Shown here piece by piece: positions 28,477 to 37,284 of a stretch of 64,000 nt of DNA. The notes below the pieces were generated by a model. That model saw only the letters and a program-made list of their open reading frames with translations. It ran no database searches and was not told the origin of the DNA. The stretch comes from Streptomyces profundus. GTDB taxonomy: Bacteria > Actinomycetota > Actinomycetes > Streptomycetales > Streptomycetaceae. The DNA is taken from positions 6,197,501 to 6,261,500 of the forward strand of contig NZ_CP082362.1 in the NCBI RefSeq assembly GCF_020740535.1, read 5' to 3'. Each line of letters starts with the position of its first letter. The first letter of the stretch is position 1. Made by a program: the position numbers and the translations under genes.

Positions 28477-29391
28477 ATGACGCGGGAACACATCGGGGCG
28501 ACCGGCGGTGGGCCGGGGTGGGAGTTCGAGGACGATCGGGGGGTGCGGGTGACGCTGTCCCGTCCGCCGGAGCGGGTCGTCGGCTACGGGCAGATCGCGG
28601 CGGCGCTGTGGGACGAGGGGGTGCGTCCGGCCGGGCACTTCGGTTCGCAGCACGACGGGGACACCCCCGATCCGGCGAAGTCCGGGCTGCTGCCGCTGGA
28701 CGAGGTCCCGTACTTCGGCGCGGGCGGCGCCCTGCACGTCGAGCGACTGCTGGCCGCCGAGCCGGAGTTGCTCGTCGGCGTGACCTATGACGGCAAGTCG
28801 CTCTACGGCGTGGACGAGCGGGTGGCCCAGGAGCTGGCGGCCCGGGTCCCGGTGGTCGCCCTGGACGTCGGCCCGGGGCGGGGCCTCGGCGAGGTGGCGG
28901 GGCGGCTGGTCGCCTTGGTCCGGTCCCTGGGCGTCACCGGGGACGTGGCCACGGCCGATGGCGCCGAGCAACTGACCGGCGCGGGGGAGCGGTTGCGCGC
29001 GGTGGCCGCCTCGGGCCCCGAGGTCAGGGTGCTGGCGCTGTCCCCAGCCGGTGCCGACGCCGCCTATCTGGCCAGGGGAACGGTCTGGCCCGATCTGCGG
29101 GCGCTGGCCGAGCACGGGGTGACGCTGGTCGCCCCGCCGGCGGGGGAGGGGACGAACTGGGCCGCCGGCGGCTGGGCGGATGCCCTGGCGCTCGCTCCCG
29201 GCATCGTGCTCACCGATGTGCGGGCCAACGCCGCCCGCCCGGACGTCTTCGAACACACCGACGGCTGGCGGGCGTTGGCGTCCTCGGCGGTGGTGGTGCC
29301 GTGGAATCCGGAGCTCCCGCCCAGCCGTTCGGCGCAGGCCAGGTTCTTCGACACCCTGGCCGGGGCCATCGGCCGGGCGCGCGGGGAGTGA
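28477..29391 (+). CDS. ABC-type siderophore/metal substrate-binding domain protein without export signal
   Basis: The 304-residue protein has the helical-backbone periplasmic-binding fold of siderophore and cobalamin binding proteins: RVTLSRPPERVVGYG, EVPYFGAGGALHVERLLAAE with PELLVGV, and NAARPDVFEHTDGWRAL near the end. The ATG at 28477 follows GAAAGGGG. The product begins MTREHIGATGGGPGWEFEDD and has neither a signal peptide nor a lipobox, unlike typical importers. No permease or ATPase lies next to it. It may act in the cytoplasm as a ligand-binding protein, or may use another export route. Ligand unknown. Confidence 0.75.
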   Translation: MTREHIGATGGGPGWEFEDDRGVRVTLSRPPERVVGYGQIAAALWDEGVRPAGHFGSQHDGDTPDPAKSGLLPLDEVPYFGAGGALHVERLLAAEPELLVGVTYDGKSLYGVDERVAQELAARVPVVALDVGPGRGLGEVAGRLVALVRSLGVTGDVATADGAEQLTGAGERLRAVAASGPEVRVLALSPAGADAAYLARGTVWPDLRALAEHGVTLVAPPAGEGTNWAAGGWADALALAPGIVLTDVRANAARPDVFEHTDGWRALASSAVVVPWNPELPPSRSAQARFFDTLAGAIGRARGE

Positions 29392-29446
29392 CCCGCGCGA
29401 CGGGCGCCGGAGGCCGCCGCCTCCGGCGCCCGGTCGGGCGGGTCAC
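29388..29446. terminator. Strong bidirectional two-tier hairpin terminator
   Basis: The inner stem is 14 bp and perfect: 29401-29414 with 29419-29432, loop CGCC. The outer stem is 9 bp: GTGACCCGC (29388-29396) with GCGGGTCAC (29438-29446). It contains the stop codon of the upstream gene and lies between convergent genes. Confidence 0.8.
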
Positions 29447-29464
29447 TGCCGGTCGGCTGACGGG

Positions 29465-30430
29465 TCAGCAGCTGAGGTCGCGCAGATAGGCGTAGCCGAC
29501 ATCGGCCGTGTGCAGCGGGGTCACATCCGGGGTGTCGTTCTCCACGATGTACTCCCGCACCGGATGGGCGCGGAAGATCCGGGGGAAGTCGATCATGCCG
29601 GTGCCGGGGTCCGCCATGTCGCCGGTCTCCGGGTCGCGGTCCTTCACGTGGTACTGGAGGGTCCGCTGGGGCGCCGAGCGGATCACGTCCAGGGTGTAGC
29701 GCTCGGGGTCGTCGACGCCGTCGCCGCTCTCGATGGCGGCGGTGACGGCCCAGTAGATGTCGATCTCCAGATGGACCAGGCGCGGATCGAGCTCCGAGGT
29801 GAGGATCGACCAGGGCGTCAGCCCGCCGCCGAGGTCGGTGGTGAACTCGTGCGCGTGGTTGTGGTAGCCGTAACGCAGCCCGTAGCGGCGGGCCTTGGCC
29901 GCCTCGTGGTTCATCTGCTCGGCCCAGCGCCGCCAGTCGTCGGCGTCCTCCGAGGAGAGCCAGGGCACGTTGATGAAGGACTGCCCCAGCGTCCTGGCGT
30001 CCTTCAGCTTGGTCTTCAACTCCTCTTCGTCCGGGCTGATGTCGTTGTGGCTGGACGTGGCGCGGATGCCCAACTGGCGGTAGAAGGCGCGGAGTTCCTT
30101 GGCGGTCCGGCCGAAGAAGCCGAGCGCCTGCTCGACCCTCGGGTAGCCGGCGCCGGCGATATGGCGCAGTGAGTCGTCGAACCCCGGTTCGCCGGTCAGC
30201 GCGTCGCGCACGGTGTAGAGCTGGATGCTGATCCGGTCCCGTGGCACCCGGAGCCGGCCGCCGCCTCGGCGGGGCGCGGCCGAGGCCGCCGGCGCCGTCG
30301 CCACGCCGGCGGCGAGGGCCGAGGCGCCCAGCGCCCCGGCCGCCGCGCCGCGCAGCATCGCGCGTCTGCTGGGGGAGAGCCCGGCGCGGGCGGTGGCCAG
30401 CGCCTTGTCGTCAGAGATTCCGTAACACAT
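29465..30430 (-). CDS. Tat-exported sugar phosphate isomerase/epimerase-like protein
   Basis: The 321-residue protein has a twin-arginine signal (SPSRRAMLRGAAAGALG, then an Ala-rich region ending in APAASA) and a mature xylose isomerase-like TIM barrel. Barrel markers are RISIQLYTVRDAL, GIRATSSHNDI, YGYHNHAHEF, LEIDIYWAVTA and LQYHVKDRDPETG; the conserved acidic and histidine residues could bind a metal. Export of such an enzyme suggests action on extracellular sugars or polyols. The start is the ATG at 30430. It is divergent from the GH20 hexosaminidase gene, so a shared sugar-related response is possible. Confidence 0.85.
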   Translation of the reverse strand: MCYGISDDKALATARAGLSPSRRAMLRGAAAGALGASALAAGVATAPAASAAPRRGGGRLRVPRDRISIQLYTVRDALTGEPGFDDSLRHIAGAGYPRVEQALGFFGRTAKELRAFYRQLGIRATSSHNDISPDEEELKTKLKDARTLGQSFINVPWLSSEDADDWRRWAEQMNHEAAKARRYGLRYGYHNHAHEFTTDLGGGLTPWSILTSELDPRLVHLEIDIYWAVTAAIESGDGVDDPERYTLDVIRSAPQRTLQYHVKDRDPETGDMADPGTGMIDFPRIFRAHPVREYIVENDTPDVTPLHTADVGYAYLRDLSC

Positions 30431-30596
30431 GGGCGAGGTCCTGCCGTTCCTACGAGGTGCGAATCCTGCGTTCTGCACGACGGGCGGGACGCCTGCACCG
30501 CGTTCGCCACGGCGCACAACGTAGGAATGCCTTTGCCCCGCGTCAAGAGAAAGTTCCGCCTCTCCCGGCGAAAGTGCGCCCTGGGCGCCGCCGCAT

Positions 30597-30612
30597 ATTG
30601 GTACAGACCTTT
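30597..30612. promoter_or_regulatory. DasR-like (dre) site upstream of the hexosaminidase gene
   Basis: ATTGGTACAGACCTTT matches 11 of 16 positions of the dre consensus recalled as ACTGGTCTAGACCACT, including TGGT and AGACC. It sits just upstream of a well-formed promoter for an N-acetylhexosaminidase, a known kind of DasR target in Streptomyces. Binding is inferred. Confidence 0.5.
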
Positions 30613-30625
30613 TCGCCTGGGAGCC

Positions 30626-30654
30626 TTGGCAGCGGCCCCGGTGGCGGTTAGCGT
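30626..30654 (+). promoter_or_regulatory. Sigma-70-like promoter of the GH20 gene
   Basis: TTGGCA (30626-30631) and TAGCGT (30649-30654) are separated by 17 bp, matching the actinobacterial housekeeping pattern. The predicted transcript starts about 27 nt before the GTG at 30688. Confidence 0.6.
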
Positions 30655-30687
30655 CGAAGAGGCCCTACGAGATCTTGGAGTCGGCAC

Positions 30688-32178
30688 GTGCGGGACGACG
30701 CGCAGCAGACGACGGCAGCCACCACCACCGAGAACACCGAAGGGGCACCGCCCCTCATCCCCCGCCCCGAGACGCTGCGGACGCGTCCGGGCCGCCTCGC
30801 CCTCGGCCCCGAGGCCGGCGTCCAGGCGCCGGACGGGGTCGCCGAGCTGGTCCGCGACTACCTCGGCCTCACCGGCTCGGGGCCCGGGATCGAACTGACC
30901 CTGCGGGACGACCAGAGCCTGGGCGACGAGGGCTACCGGCTGGTGATCGACGAGGACGGGGCGCGCGGCACCGCCGCCACGTTGACCGGCCTGGGCTGGG
31001 CGGTGCAGACCCTGCGTCAGCTCTGGCGCGACGGCGGGCTCCCGCTGGTCGAGATCGAGGACCGGCCGCGCTACCGCTGGCGCGGCTCGCATCTGGACGT
31101 GGCACGGCACTGGTTCCCGCTCTCCTTCCTCCGTCGCTATGTCGACCTGATGGCGCTCTACAAGCTCAACACGCTCCATCTCCACCTCACCGACGACCAG
31201 GGCTGGCGCTTCGAGGTGGCGCGCTATCCGCTGCTGACCGAGATCGGCGCGCACCGCACGGGAACGCCGGTCGGCCACGCCCGGGACGGGCGCAACAACT
31301 CCGTTCCGCACGGCGGCTTCTACACCCAGGGCGAGCTGCGCGAGCTGGTCGCCCACGCCGCCGCGCGCGGCGTGCGGATCATGCCCGAGATCGACGCGCC
31401 CGGCCATATGCAGGCCGCCATCTCCGCCTATCCCTGGCTCGGCAACGACCCCGAGCGCCAGCTGCCGGTGCGCATCGAGTGGGGCATCTCCCGTCATGTG
31501 CTCAACGCCCGCGAGCGGACGGTGGAGTTCGTCACCGATGTGCTGGACGAGCTGGTGGACGTCTTCCCGTTCGAGTATGTGCACATCGGCGGCGACGAGG
31601 TGCCGACCCACGAGTGGGTGGCCAGCGCCGAGGCGCGCGAACGGGCGGCGGCCGAGGGCCTGGCCGGCCCCGAGCGGCTGCTGGGCTGGTGGTCCGGGCG
31701 GCTGGCCGACCATCTGGCCAAGCGCGGGCGGCGGGTCGGCGTCTGGGACGAGCTGATCGAGGAGGGCGTGCCCGAGGGCGCCGCCGTCTTCGCCTGGCAG
31801 AACGTCGAACGGGTGGCGCTCGCCGAACGTTCGGGGCTCGACCTGGTCGCCGCCCCCGAGGAGCACACCTATCTGAACTACGCCGAGAGCGAGGGCCCGG
31901 ACGAGCCGCTGGCCATCGGCGCCGGCCTGCCGCTTGAGAAGGTCTACGGCTATCGGCCGCCCGCCACCGCCCTGGGCGTCCAGGCGCAGTTGTGGAGCGA
32001 GTACCTGCCGACGACCGCGCTCGCCGAGTGGCAGGCGTTCCCCCGGCTGGGCGCCGTCGCCGAGATCGGCTGGTCCGCCGAGCCACGGGACCTCGCCGAC
32101 TTCCGGCGCCGGCTGGCCGGCCACCTCCCGCTGCTCGACGCCCTCGGCGTCCACTACCGCCCGCCGTCCGCACCCTGA
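30688..32178 (+). CDS. Beta-N-acetylhexosaminidase, glycoside hydrolase family 20
   Basis: The 496-residue protein has the N-terminal GH20b-like region and the GH20 catalytic barrel. Markers are RGSHLDVARHWFPL, LHLHLTDDQGWRFEVARYP, RIMPEIDAPGHMQAAI and the catalytic Asp-Glu pair D303-E304 in HIGGDEVPTHEW. Enzymes of this family release terminal GlcNAc or GalNAc by substrate-assisted catalysis. There is no signal peptide, so it probably hydrolyses imported chitin oligosaccharides in the cytoplasm. The GTG at 30688 follows TTGGAG. A promoter and a DasR-like site lie upstream, consistent with GlcNAc control. Confidence 0.95.
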   Translation: MRDDAQQTTAATTTENTEGAPPLIPRPETLRTRPGRLALGPEAGVQAPDGVAELVRDYLGLTGSGPGIELTLRDDQSLGDEGYRLVIDEDGARGTAATLTGLGWAVQTLRQLWRDGGLPLVEIEDRPRYRWRGSHLDVARHWFPLSFLRRYVDLMALYKLNTLHLHLTDDQGWRFEVARYPLLTEIGAHRTGTPVGHARDGRNNSVPHGGFYTQGELRELVAHAAARGVRIMPEIDAPGHMQAAISAYPWLGNDPERQLPVRIEWGISRHVLNARERTVEFVTDVLDELVDVFPFEYVHIGGDEVPTHEWVASAEARERAAAEGLAGPERLLGWWSGRLADHLAKRGRRVGVWDELIEEGVPEGAAVFAWQNVERVALAERSGLDLVAAPEEHTYLNYAESEGPDEPLAIGAGLPLEKVYGYRPPATALGVQAQLWSEYLPTTALAEWQAFPRLGAVAEIGWSAEPRDLADFRRRLAGHLPLLDALGVHYRPPSAP

Positions 32179-33862
<1,684 letters not shown>

Positions 33863-33892
33863 GGCCCGGCCCGAGGCCGGCCACCGCCCCCC

Positions 33893-34279
33893 TCAGCGCC
33901 GCGCTCCGCTGGCGCAGGGTACGCAGGTGCGGGCGGTGGGGCGGGCGTCGAGGCGGGCTGGGGCGATCGGTTCGCCGCAGCGTTCGCACACCCGGTAGGT
34001 CCCCTCGCGCAGCCGTTCGGCGGCCAGGTCGAGCGCTTCGAGTTCGGCGCGCACCTGGTCCCTTCTGGCCCTGAGCTGTTCGCGCTCGAACGCCAGGGTC
34101 GAGCCCTCGGGATCGTGCTCGTCGTCGTTGTTGGTCCCGGCGGCGGCGTCGACCACGCCGTCCCAGAGCCGGGTGAGGGACGCGGCGAGCCGTTCCGCCT
34201 CGTCCCTGGCCCGCTCGATCCGCATCGCCGCCTCCCGGTCCTCGTCCGACGGCGGCGGGGGTGGTGTGCTCTGCTCCAT
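33893..34279 (-). CDS. TraR/DksA-type zinc-finger protein
   Basis: The 128-residue protein has a central coiled-coil-like helical region (ERAERLAASLTRLWDGVVDA-like, and REQLRARRDQVRAELEALDL) and a C-terminal four-cysteine zinc finger, CERC then CVPC with 17 residues between, as in DksA/TraR proteins that act in the RNA polymerase secondary channel. The start is uncertain: the ATG at 34279 lies inside a perfect 17-bp inverted repeat and lacks a ribosome site, while in-frame starts at 34321 (ATG) and 34348 (GTG) would add residues. Role in transcription is inferred from the fold. Confidence 0.75.
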   Translation of the reverse strand: MEQSTPPPPPSDEDREAAMRIERARDEAERLAASLTRLWDGVVDAAAGTNNDDEHDPEGSTLAFEREQLRARRDQVRAELEALDLAAERLREGTYRVCERCGEPIAPARLDARPTARTCVPCASGARR

Positions 34280-34300
34280 ACCGGGAGCAGAGCACACCAC
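34261..34300. promoter_or_regulatory. Perfect 17-bp inverted repeat over the start of the zinc-finger gene
   Basis: The arm 34261-34277 (GTGGTGTGCTCTGCTCC) is the exact reverse complement of 34284-34300, with a 6-nt loop ATACCG. It includes the ATG at 34277-34279. It could be an operator, a terminator for the upstream operon, or a translation-blocking hairpin. Confidence 0.65.
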
Positions 34301-34344
34301 GCCCCGTATCGCGCGGGTCATCGGGGATGGCGGGTTCGGGACGG

Positions 34345-34965
34345 TCACCGCTCCCGGACGGCGTAGGTCACATGCGTCGCCCTCGGGGAGGGCTCGGCAC
34401 GGACCTGCTCCAGGGCCACGCGGCCCGCGTCCACGCCCTCGAACAGGCGGACTCCGGAGCCGAACAGCACCGGGGACAGCGCGATCGAGAACTCGTCGAC
34501 CAGGCCCGCGTTGACGTACTCCAGGATCGTCGCGCCGCCGCCGGCGACGCGGACGTCCCGGTCGCCGGCGGCCTCGCCGGCCTGGCCGAGCGCGGACTCG
34601 ATGCCGTCGTTGACGAAGTGGAACGTGGTTCCGCCCGGCAGCTCCCAGGGGTCACGCCTCTCGTGTGTCACGACGAAGACCGGCGTGTGGAACGGCGCCT
34701 CCTCGGGCCACATCCGCTCGCCGGCGTCGAACATGCGCTTGCCCATCACGCTCGCGCCGGTGCGCTCGAACGTCTCCCGCACGATGTCGTTGTCGCGCCC
34801 CTCCTCGCCGCCCTCGCCCAGCTTCAGGTTCTCCCGGAAGAACCGCTGCGGGAAGACCCACCGCTGGAGTTCCATCCACTGCCGCCCCATCAACTCCTCG
34901 GAGGACTCGGGCGCGATGAAACCGTCCAGCGACATCGACACGCTGAAGAACACCTTGCCGGCCAT
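34345..34965 (-). CDS. Dihydrofolate reductase-like protein (RibD C-terminal domain)
   Basis: The 206-residue protein starts MAGKVFFSVSMSLDGFIAPE, the hallmark of RibD C-terminal/dihydrofolate reductase-like proteins, and has GASVMGKRMFDAG, PVFVVTHERRD, VRVAGGGATILEYVNAGLVD and LSPVLFGSGVRLFEG, all standard for the NADPH-binding fold. It overlaps the SRPBCC gene by one base (stop/start), so it is translated with it. These small reductases often travel with ArsR and SRPBCC genes; the substrate is not known. Confidence 0.88.
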   Translation of the reverse strand: MAGKVFFSVSMSLDGFIAPESSEELMGRQWMELQRWVFPQRFFRENLKLGEGGEEGRDNDIVRETFERTGASVMGKRMFDAGERMWPEEAPFHTPVFVVTHERRDPWELPGGTTFHFVNDGIESALGQAGEAAGDRDVRVAGGGATILEYVNAGLVDEFSIALSPVLFGSGVRLFEGVDAGRVALEQVRAEPSPRATHVTYAVRER

Positions 34966-35471
34966 CAGCCCTCGACTCCCTTCCGAAGGGTCTCGGTGAC
35001 ATAGGCGGCCAGGTTGCCCAGGGTCTGCCGGCCGCCCTCGACCGCGTGGTACTTCTCGACCGCCTCGTCGCGCAGCTCCTTGGTGGGGAACACCGTGAGC
35101 ATCTCGACCCGGGTCGCCGCGCCGTCGGGCTCGAACGTTAGGACCGACTCGAAGGCGTTCGGGTCGTCCCGGGTCTCACCGTGGAGCATCGCGATCCGCT
35201 CCGGCGGGACGAGCTCGGTCCAGGAGATCCACTCCTGGTAGTCCGTCCCGTCCGGTCCGTGCATCACGAAGTCCCACGCCCCGCCGACGCGGAACTCGAA
35301 CGCCCGGGTGGTGGTGGTGAACCCCTCAGGACCCCACCACCGCGACAGGTGCCGCACCTCCGTGAACGCCTCGAACACCAGCTCCCGGGGGGCGTCGACC
35401 ACCCGGGAGATCACGATCTCGCGGTCGGCCGTCGCCGACCGCGCCGGCGTTCCCTCTCCTGGCGTGCTCAT
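34965..35471 (-). CDS. SRPBCC/AHSA1-family protein
   Basis: The 168-residue protein belongs to the START/Bet v1-like AHSA1 (activator of Hsp90 ATPase homologue) family, with VVDAPRELVFEAFTEVRHLS, WWGPEGFTT, and the C-terminal helix GGRQTLGNLAAYV. Such proteins bind hydrophobic ligands; the ligand is unknown. It starts 3 bp after the ArsR gene and overlaps the DHFR-like gene, giving a three-gene operon under one operator. Confidence 0.9.
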   Translation of the reverse strand: MSTPGEGTPARSATADREIVISRVVDAPRELVFEAFTEVRHLSRWWGPEGFTTTTRAFEFRVGGAWDFVMHGPDGTDYQEWISWTELVPPERIAMLHGETRDDPNAFESVLTFEPDGAATRVEMLTVFPTKELRDEAVEKYHAVEGGRQTLGNLAAYVTETLRKGVEG

Positions 35472-35474
35472 CAG

Positions 35475-35816
35475 CTACTCCGTTTCCCTTGTCTGCTTCA
35501 GGTCCCGCACATAGGCGTCCAGTCGGTCGAAGCTCTCGTTCCAGAACCGCTCGAAACCGCCGGTCCACTCGTGGACCGCGCGCAGCCCGTCGGCGTCAAG
35601 GCCGTACAGGCGCCGCTTGCCCGCCCTGCGGTCGCGCACAAGACCGACCTCCCGGAGCACCCGCAGGTGTTTGGACGCCCCCGGCTGGGTCATCCCCAAC
35701 TCCTCGGCCAACTCGGTCACCGACCGCTCACCCGCCCGCAGCAGCACCAGGATCTCCCGGCGCTGCGGCTCGGCTATCGCGTTGAAGACGTCCGACGTCG
35801 TCGCTGCTCGTGCCAT
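35475..35816 (-). CDS. ArsR-family winged-helix repressor
   Basis: The 113-residue protein begins at the ATG at 35816 (MARAATTSDVFNAIAEPQRR). The longer frame starting at 35843 would run through the operator palindrome. The helix-turn-helix is SVTELAEELGMTQPGASKHL, residues about 32-51, followed by the wing DRRAGKRRLYGL. It lacks the metal-binding cysteines of ArsR/SmtB sensors and matches the ArsR group linked to SRPBCC genes. It should repress its own operon through the adjacent 22-bp palindrome. Confidence 0.9.
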   Translation of the reverse strand: MARAATTSDVFNAIAEPQRREILVLLRAGERSVTELAEELGMTQPGASKHLRVLREVGLVRDRRAGKRRLYGLDADGLRAVHEWTGGFERFWNESFDRLDAYVRDLKQTRETE

Positions 35817-35824
35817 GCGACGAT

Positions 35825-35846
35825 CGTATGCCGATATCGGCATACG
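35825..35846. promoter_or_regulatory. Perfect 22-bp palindrome, ArsR operator
   Basis: The sequence at 35825-35846 is a perfect palindrome with half-site CGTATGCCGAT. It lies 8 bp upstream of the ArsR start codon and is the obvious autoregulatory site. It could also affect the divergent DinB gene. Confidence 0.8.
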
Positions 35847-35938
35847 TCAAGCCGGCGCCCGGGCGCCCGACCACCCCGGGGCGCGCCGGCGGGAAAACGA
35901 CCCGCGGACCGCTCGGCGGCCCCAGTAGGCTCACCCGG

Positions 35939-36451
35939 ATGCCGGACCAACGGAGACGTCCACCCCTGGCCGCCGACGAACGCACCCAACTGCTCGGCTG
36001 GTTGGCGCTGCAACGCCAGATCGTGCGGCTCAAGTGCGAGGACCTGAGCGAGGCCGACGCGCACCGCTCCGTGCTGCCGTCCTCCCCGCTGATGACCGTG
36101 GCGGGACTGGTCCGCCATCTGCGCTGGGTCGAGCACGCCTGGTTCGAGGTGAAGTTCCTCGACCGCTCCGGCGCCGACAACCCGCAGTTCTCCGGCGTCA
36201 AGGACGACGGCATGCGGGCCGCCGGCATCCCGCTCGCCCACCTGCTCGACGACTACGCCCGCCAGTGCGCCGTCTCCGACGAGATCGTCGCGGCCCACTC
36301 CCTCGACGACGTCGGCCGCAACCGCGAGCGCGCCGAGGGGGACGCCAGCCTGCGCTGGATGCTGCTGCACATGCTGGAGGAGACCGCACGCCATGCCGGC
36401 CATCTGGACGCCATCCGCGAACTGATCGACGGGCGCACCGGCTACTGGTGA
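35939..36451 (+). CDS. DinB-family protein (DUF664 type)
   Basis: The 170-residue protein starts MPDQRRRPPLAADERTQLLG at the ATG at 35939. It is a four-helix-bundle DinB/YfiT-like protein: LVRHLRWVEHAWFEVKF contains the first metal histidine, and LLHMLEETARHAGHLDAIRE ends with the H-x3-H pair. These proteins bind a divalent metal; some are thiol transferases, but most are uncharacterised. It overlaps the end of the convergent methyltransferase gene by 10 bp. Confidence 0.88.
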   Translation: MPDQRRRPPLAADERTQLLGWLALQRQIVRLKCEDLSEADAHRSVLPSSPLMTVAGLVRHLRWVEHAWFEVKFLDRSGADNPQFSGVKDDGMRAAGIPLAHLLDDYARQCAVSDEIVAAHSLDDVGRNRERAEGDASLRWMLLHMLEETARHAGHLDAIRELIDGRTGYW

Positions 36452-37284
36452 GGGCCCACGGCCGGCGTGCCCCCCTCGACGGGCGGACGCCGGCCCTGCA
36501 CCGAGTAGAGGACGCTGGACGCCGCGCGGAACGACGGATCGTTCATCACGGCGCGCACCTCGGCGAGTTCCCCGTGCGTCATCCCGGCGGCCAGCAGCCG
36601 CTCCCTGAGGTGGTGGGTGTGGTGCACCTGGAGCCGCAGGCTCGCGGATTCGGGGGTGCGGAGCTCGATATGCGGGCGCGGGTCGATCTCGACGAGCCCG
36701 GCGTCGCGCATCGCCGAGGCCACCTGCCGGCCCCAGTGCGGATTGCCGCCGGCCGCGCGCATCACCGCCGCCTTGGCGGCCAGGAACTTCCGGTAGAGCC
36801 GCTCGGCCCGCACATCGGGGGTCAGCAGCGGCGGCTCGTAGGAGACGTCGAACTCGTCGATCTGGAGCCAGCCGCCCGGCGCCAGCGCCCCGACCAGCCG
36901 CTCCAGCACGGCCTGCCGGCCCGGCAGGTGCTGGAGCAGCAGCCGCACCACGATCAGGTCGAACCGGCCGGGCGGCATCGGGTCGTTGACGATGTCATGC
37001 GCCAGCGGCACCAGCCCGAGCCCCGTCAGATCGGGCGACGGGGCCAGATCGGTGGCGACCACCTCCCCCTCGGGGGCGACCCGCTCGGCCAGCCAGCGCG
37101 CCACGCTGCCGGCGCCGGCGCCCACGTCCAGACAGCGCCAGCCCCTGGTGACGCCGGTGGCGGCCAGCCGGGTCAGGGTGACCGGGTCGAAGGCGGCCGA
37201 GAGCCATCGGTGGTGCTCGCCGCTGTGCACCCGGTGCGGCTCGAAGACGTAGTGCGGGTCGGCCGCTCCCCGCACGTCGGCCAT
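36442..37284 (-). CDS. SAM-dependent class I methyltransferase
   Basis: The 280-residue protein has a Rossmann methyltransferase core: motif I CLDVGAGAGSVARWLAERV, the acidic VVATDLAP, FDLIVVRLLLQHLPGRQ and LAPGGWLQIDEFDV. It lacks features tying it to one substrate type. It is the last gene of a six-gene operon; its ATG at 37284 overlaps the stop of the AMP-ligase by one base (TGATG), although a GTG three codons upstream is possible. It probably methylates the product of the cluster. Confidence 0.88.
   Translation of the reverse strand: MADVRGAADPHYVFEPHRVHSGEHHRWLSAAFDPVTLTRLAATGVTRGWRCLDVGAGAGSVARWLAERVAPEGEVVATDLAPSPDLTGLGLVPLAHDIVNDPMPPGRFDLIVVRLLLQHLPGRQAVLERLVGALAPGGWLQIDEFDVSYEPPLLTPDVRAERLYRKFLAAKAAVMRAAGGNPHWGRQVASAMRDAGLVEIDPRPHIELRTPESASLRLQVHHTHHLRERLLAAGMTHGELAEVRAVMNDPSFRAASSVLYSVQGRRPPVEGGTPAVGPHQ

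Noticed and set aside
33866..33880. Six-bp GC hairpin between gdhA and the zinc-finger gene
   Set aside because: The stem is short and common by chance at this base composition.
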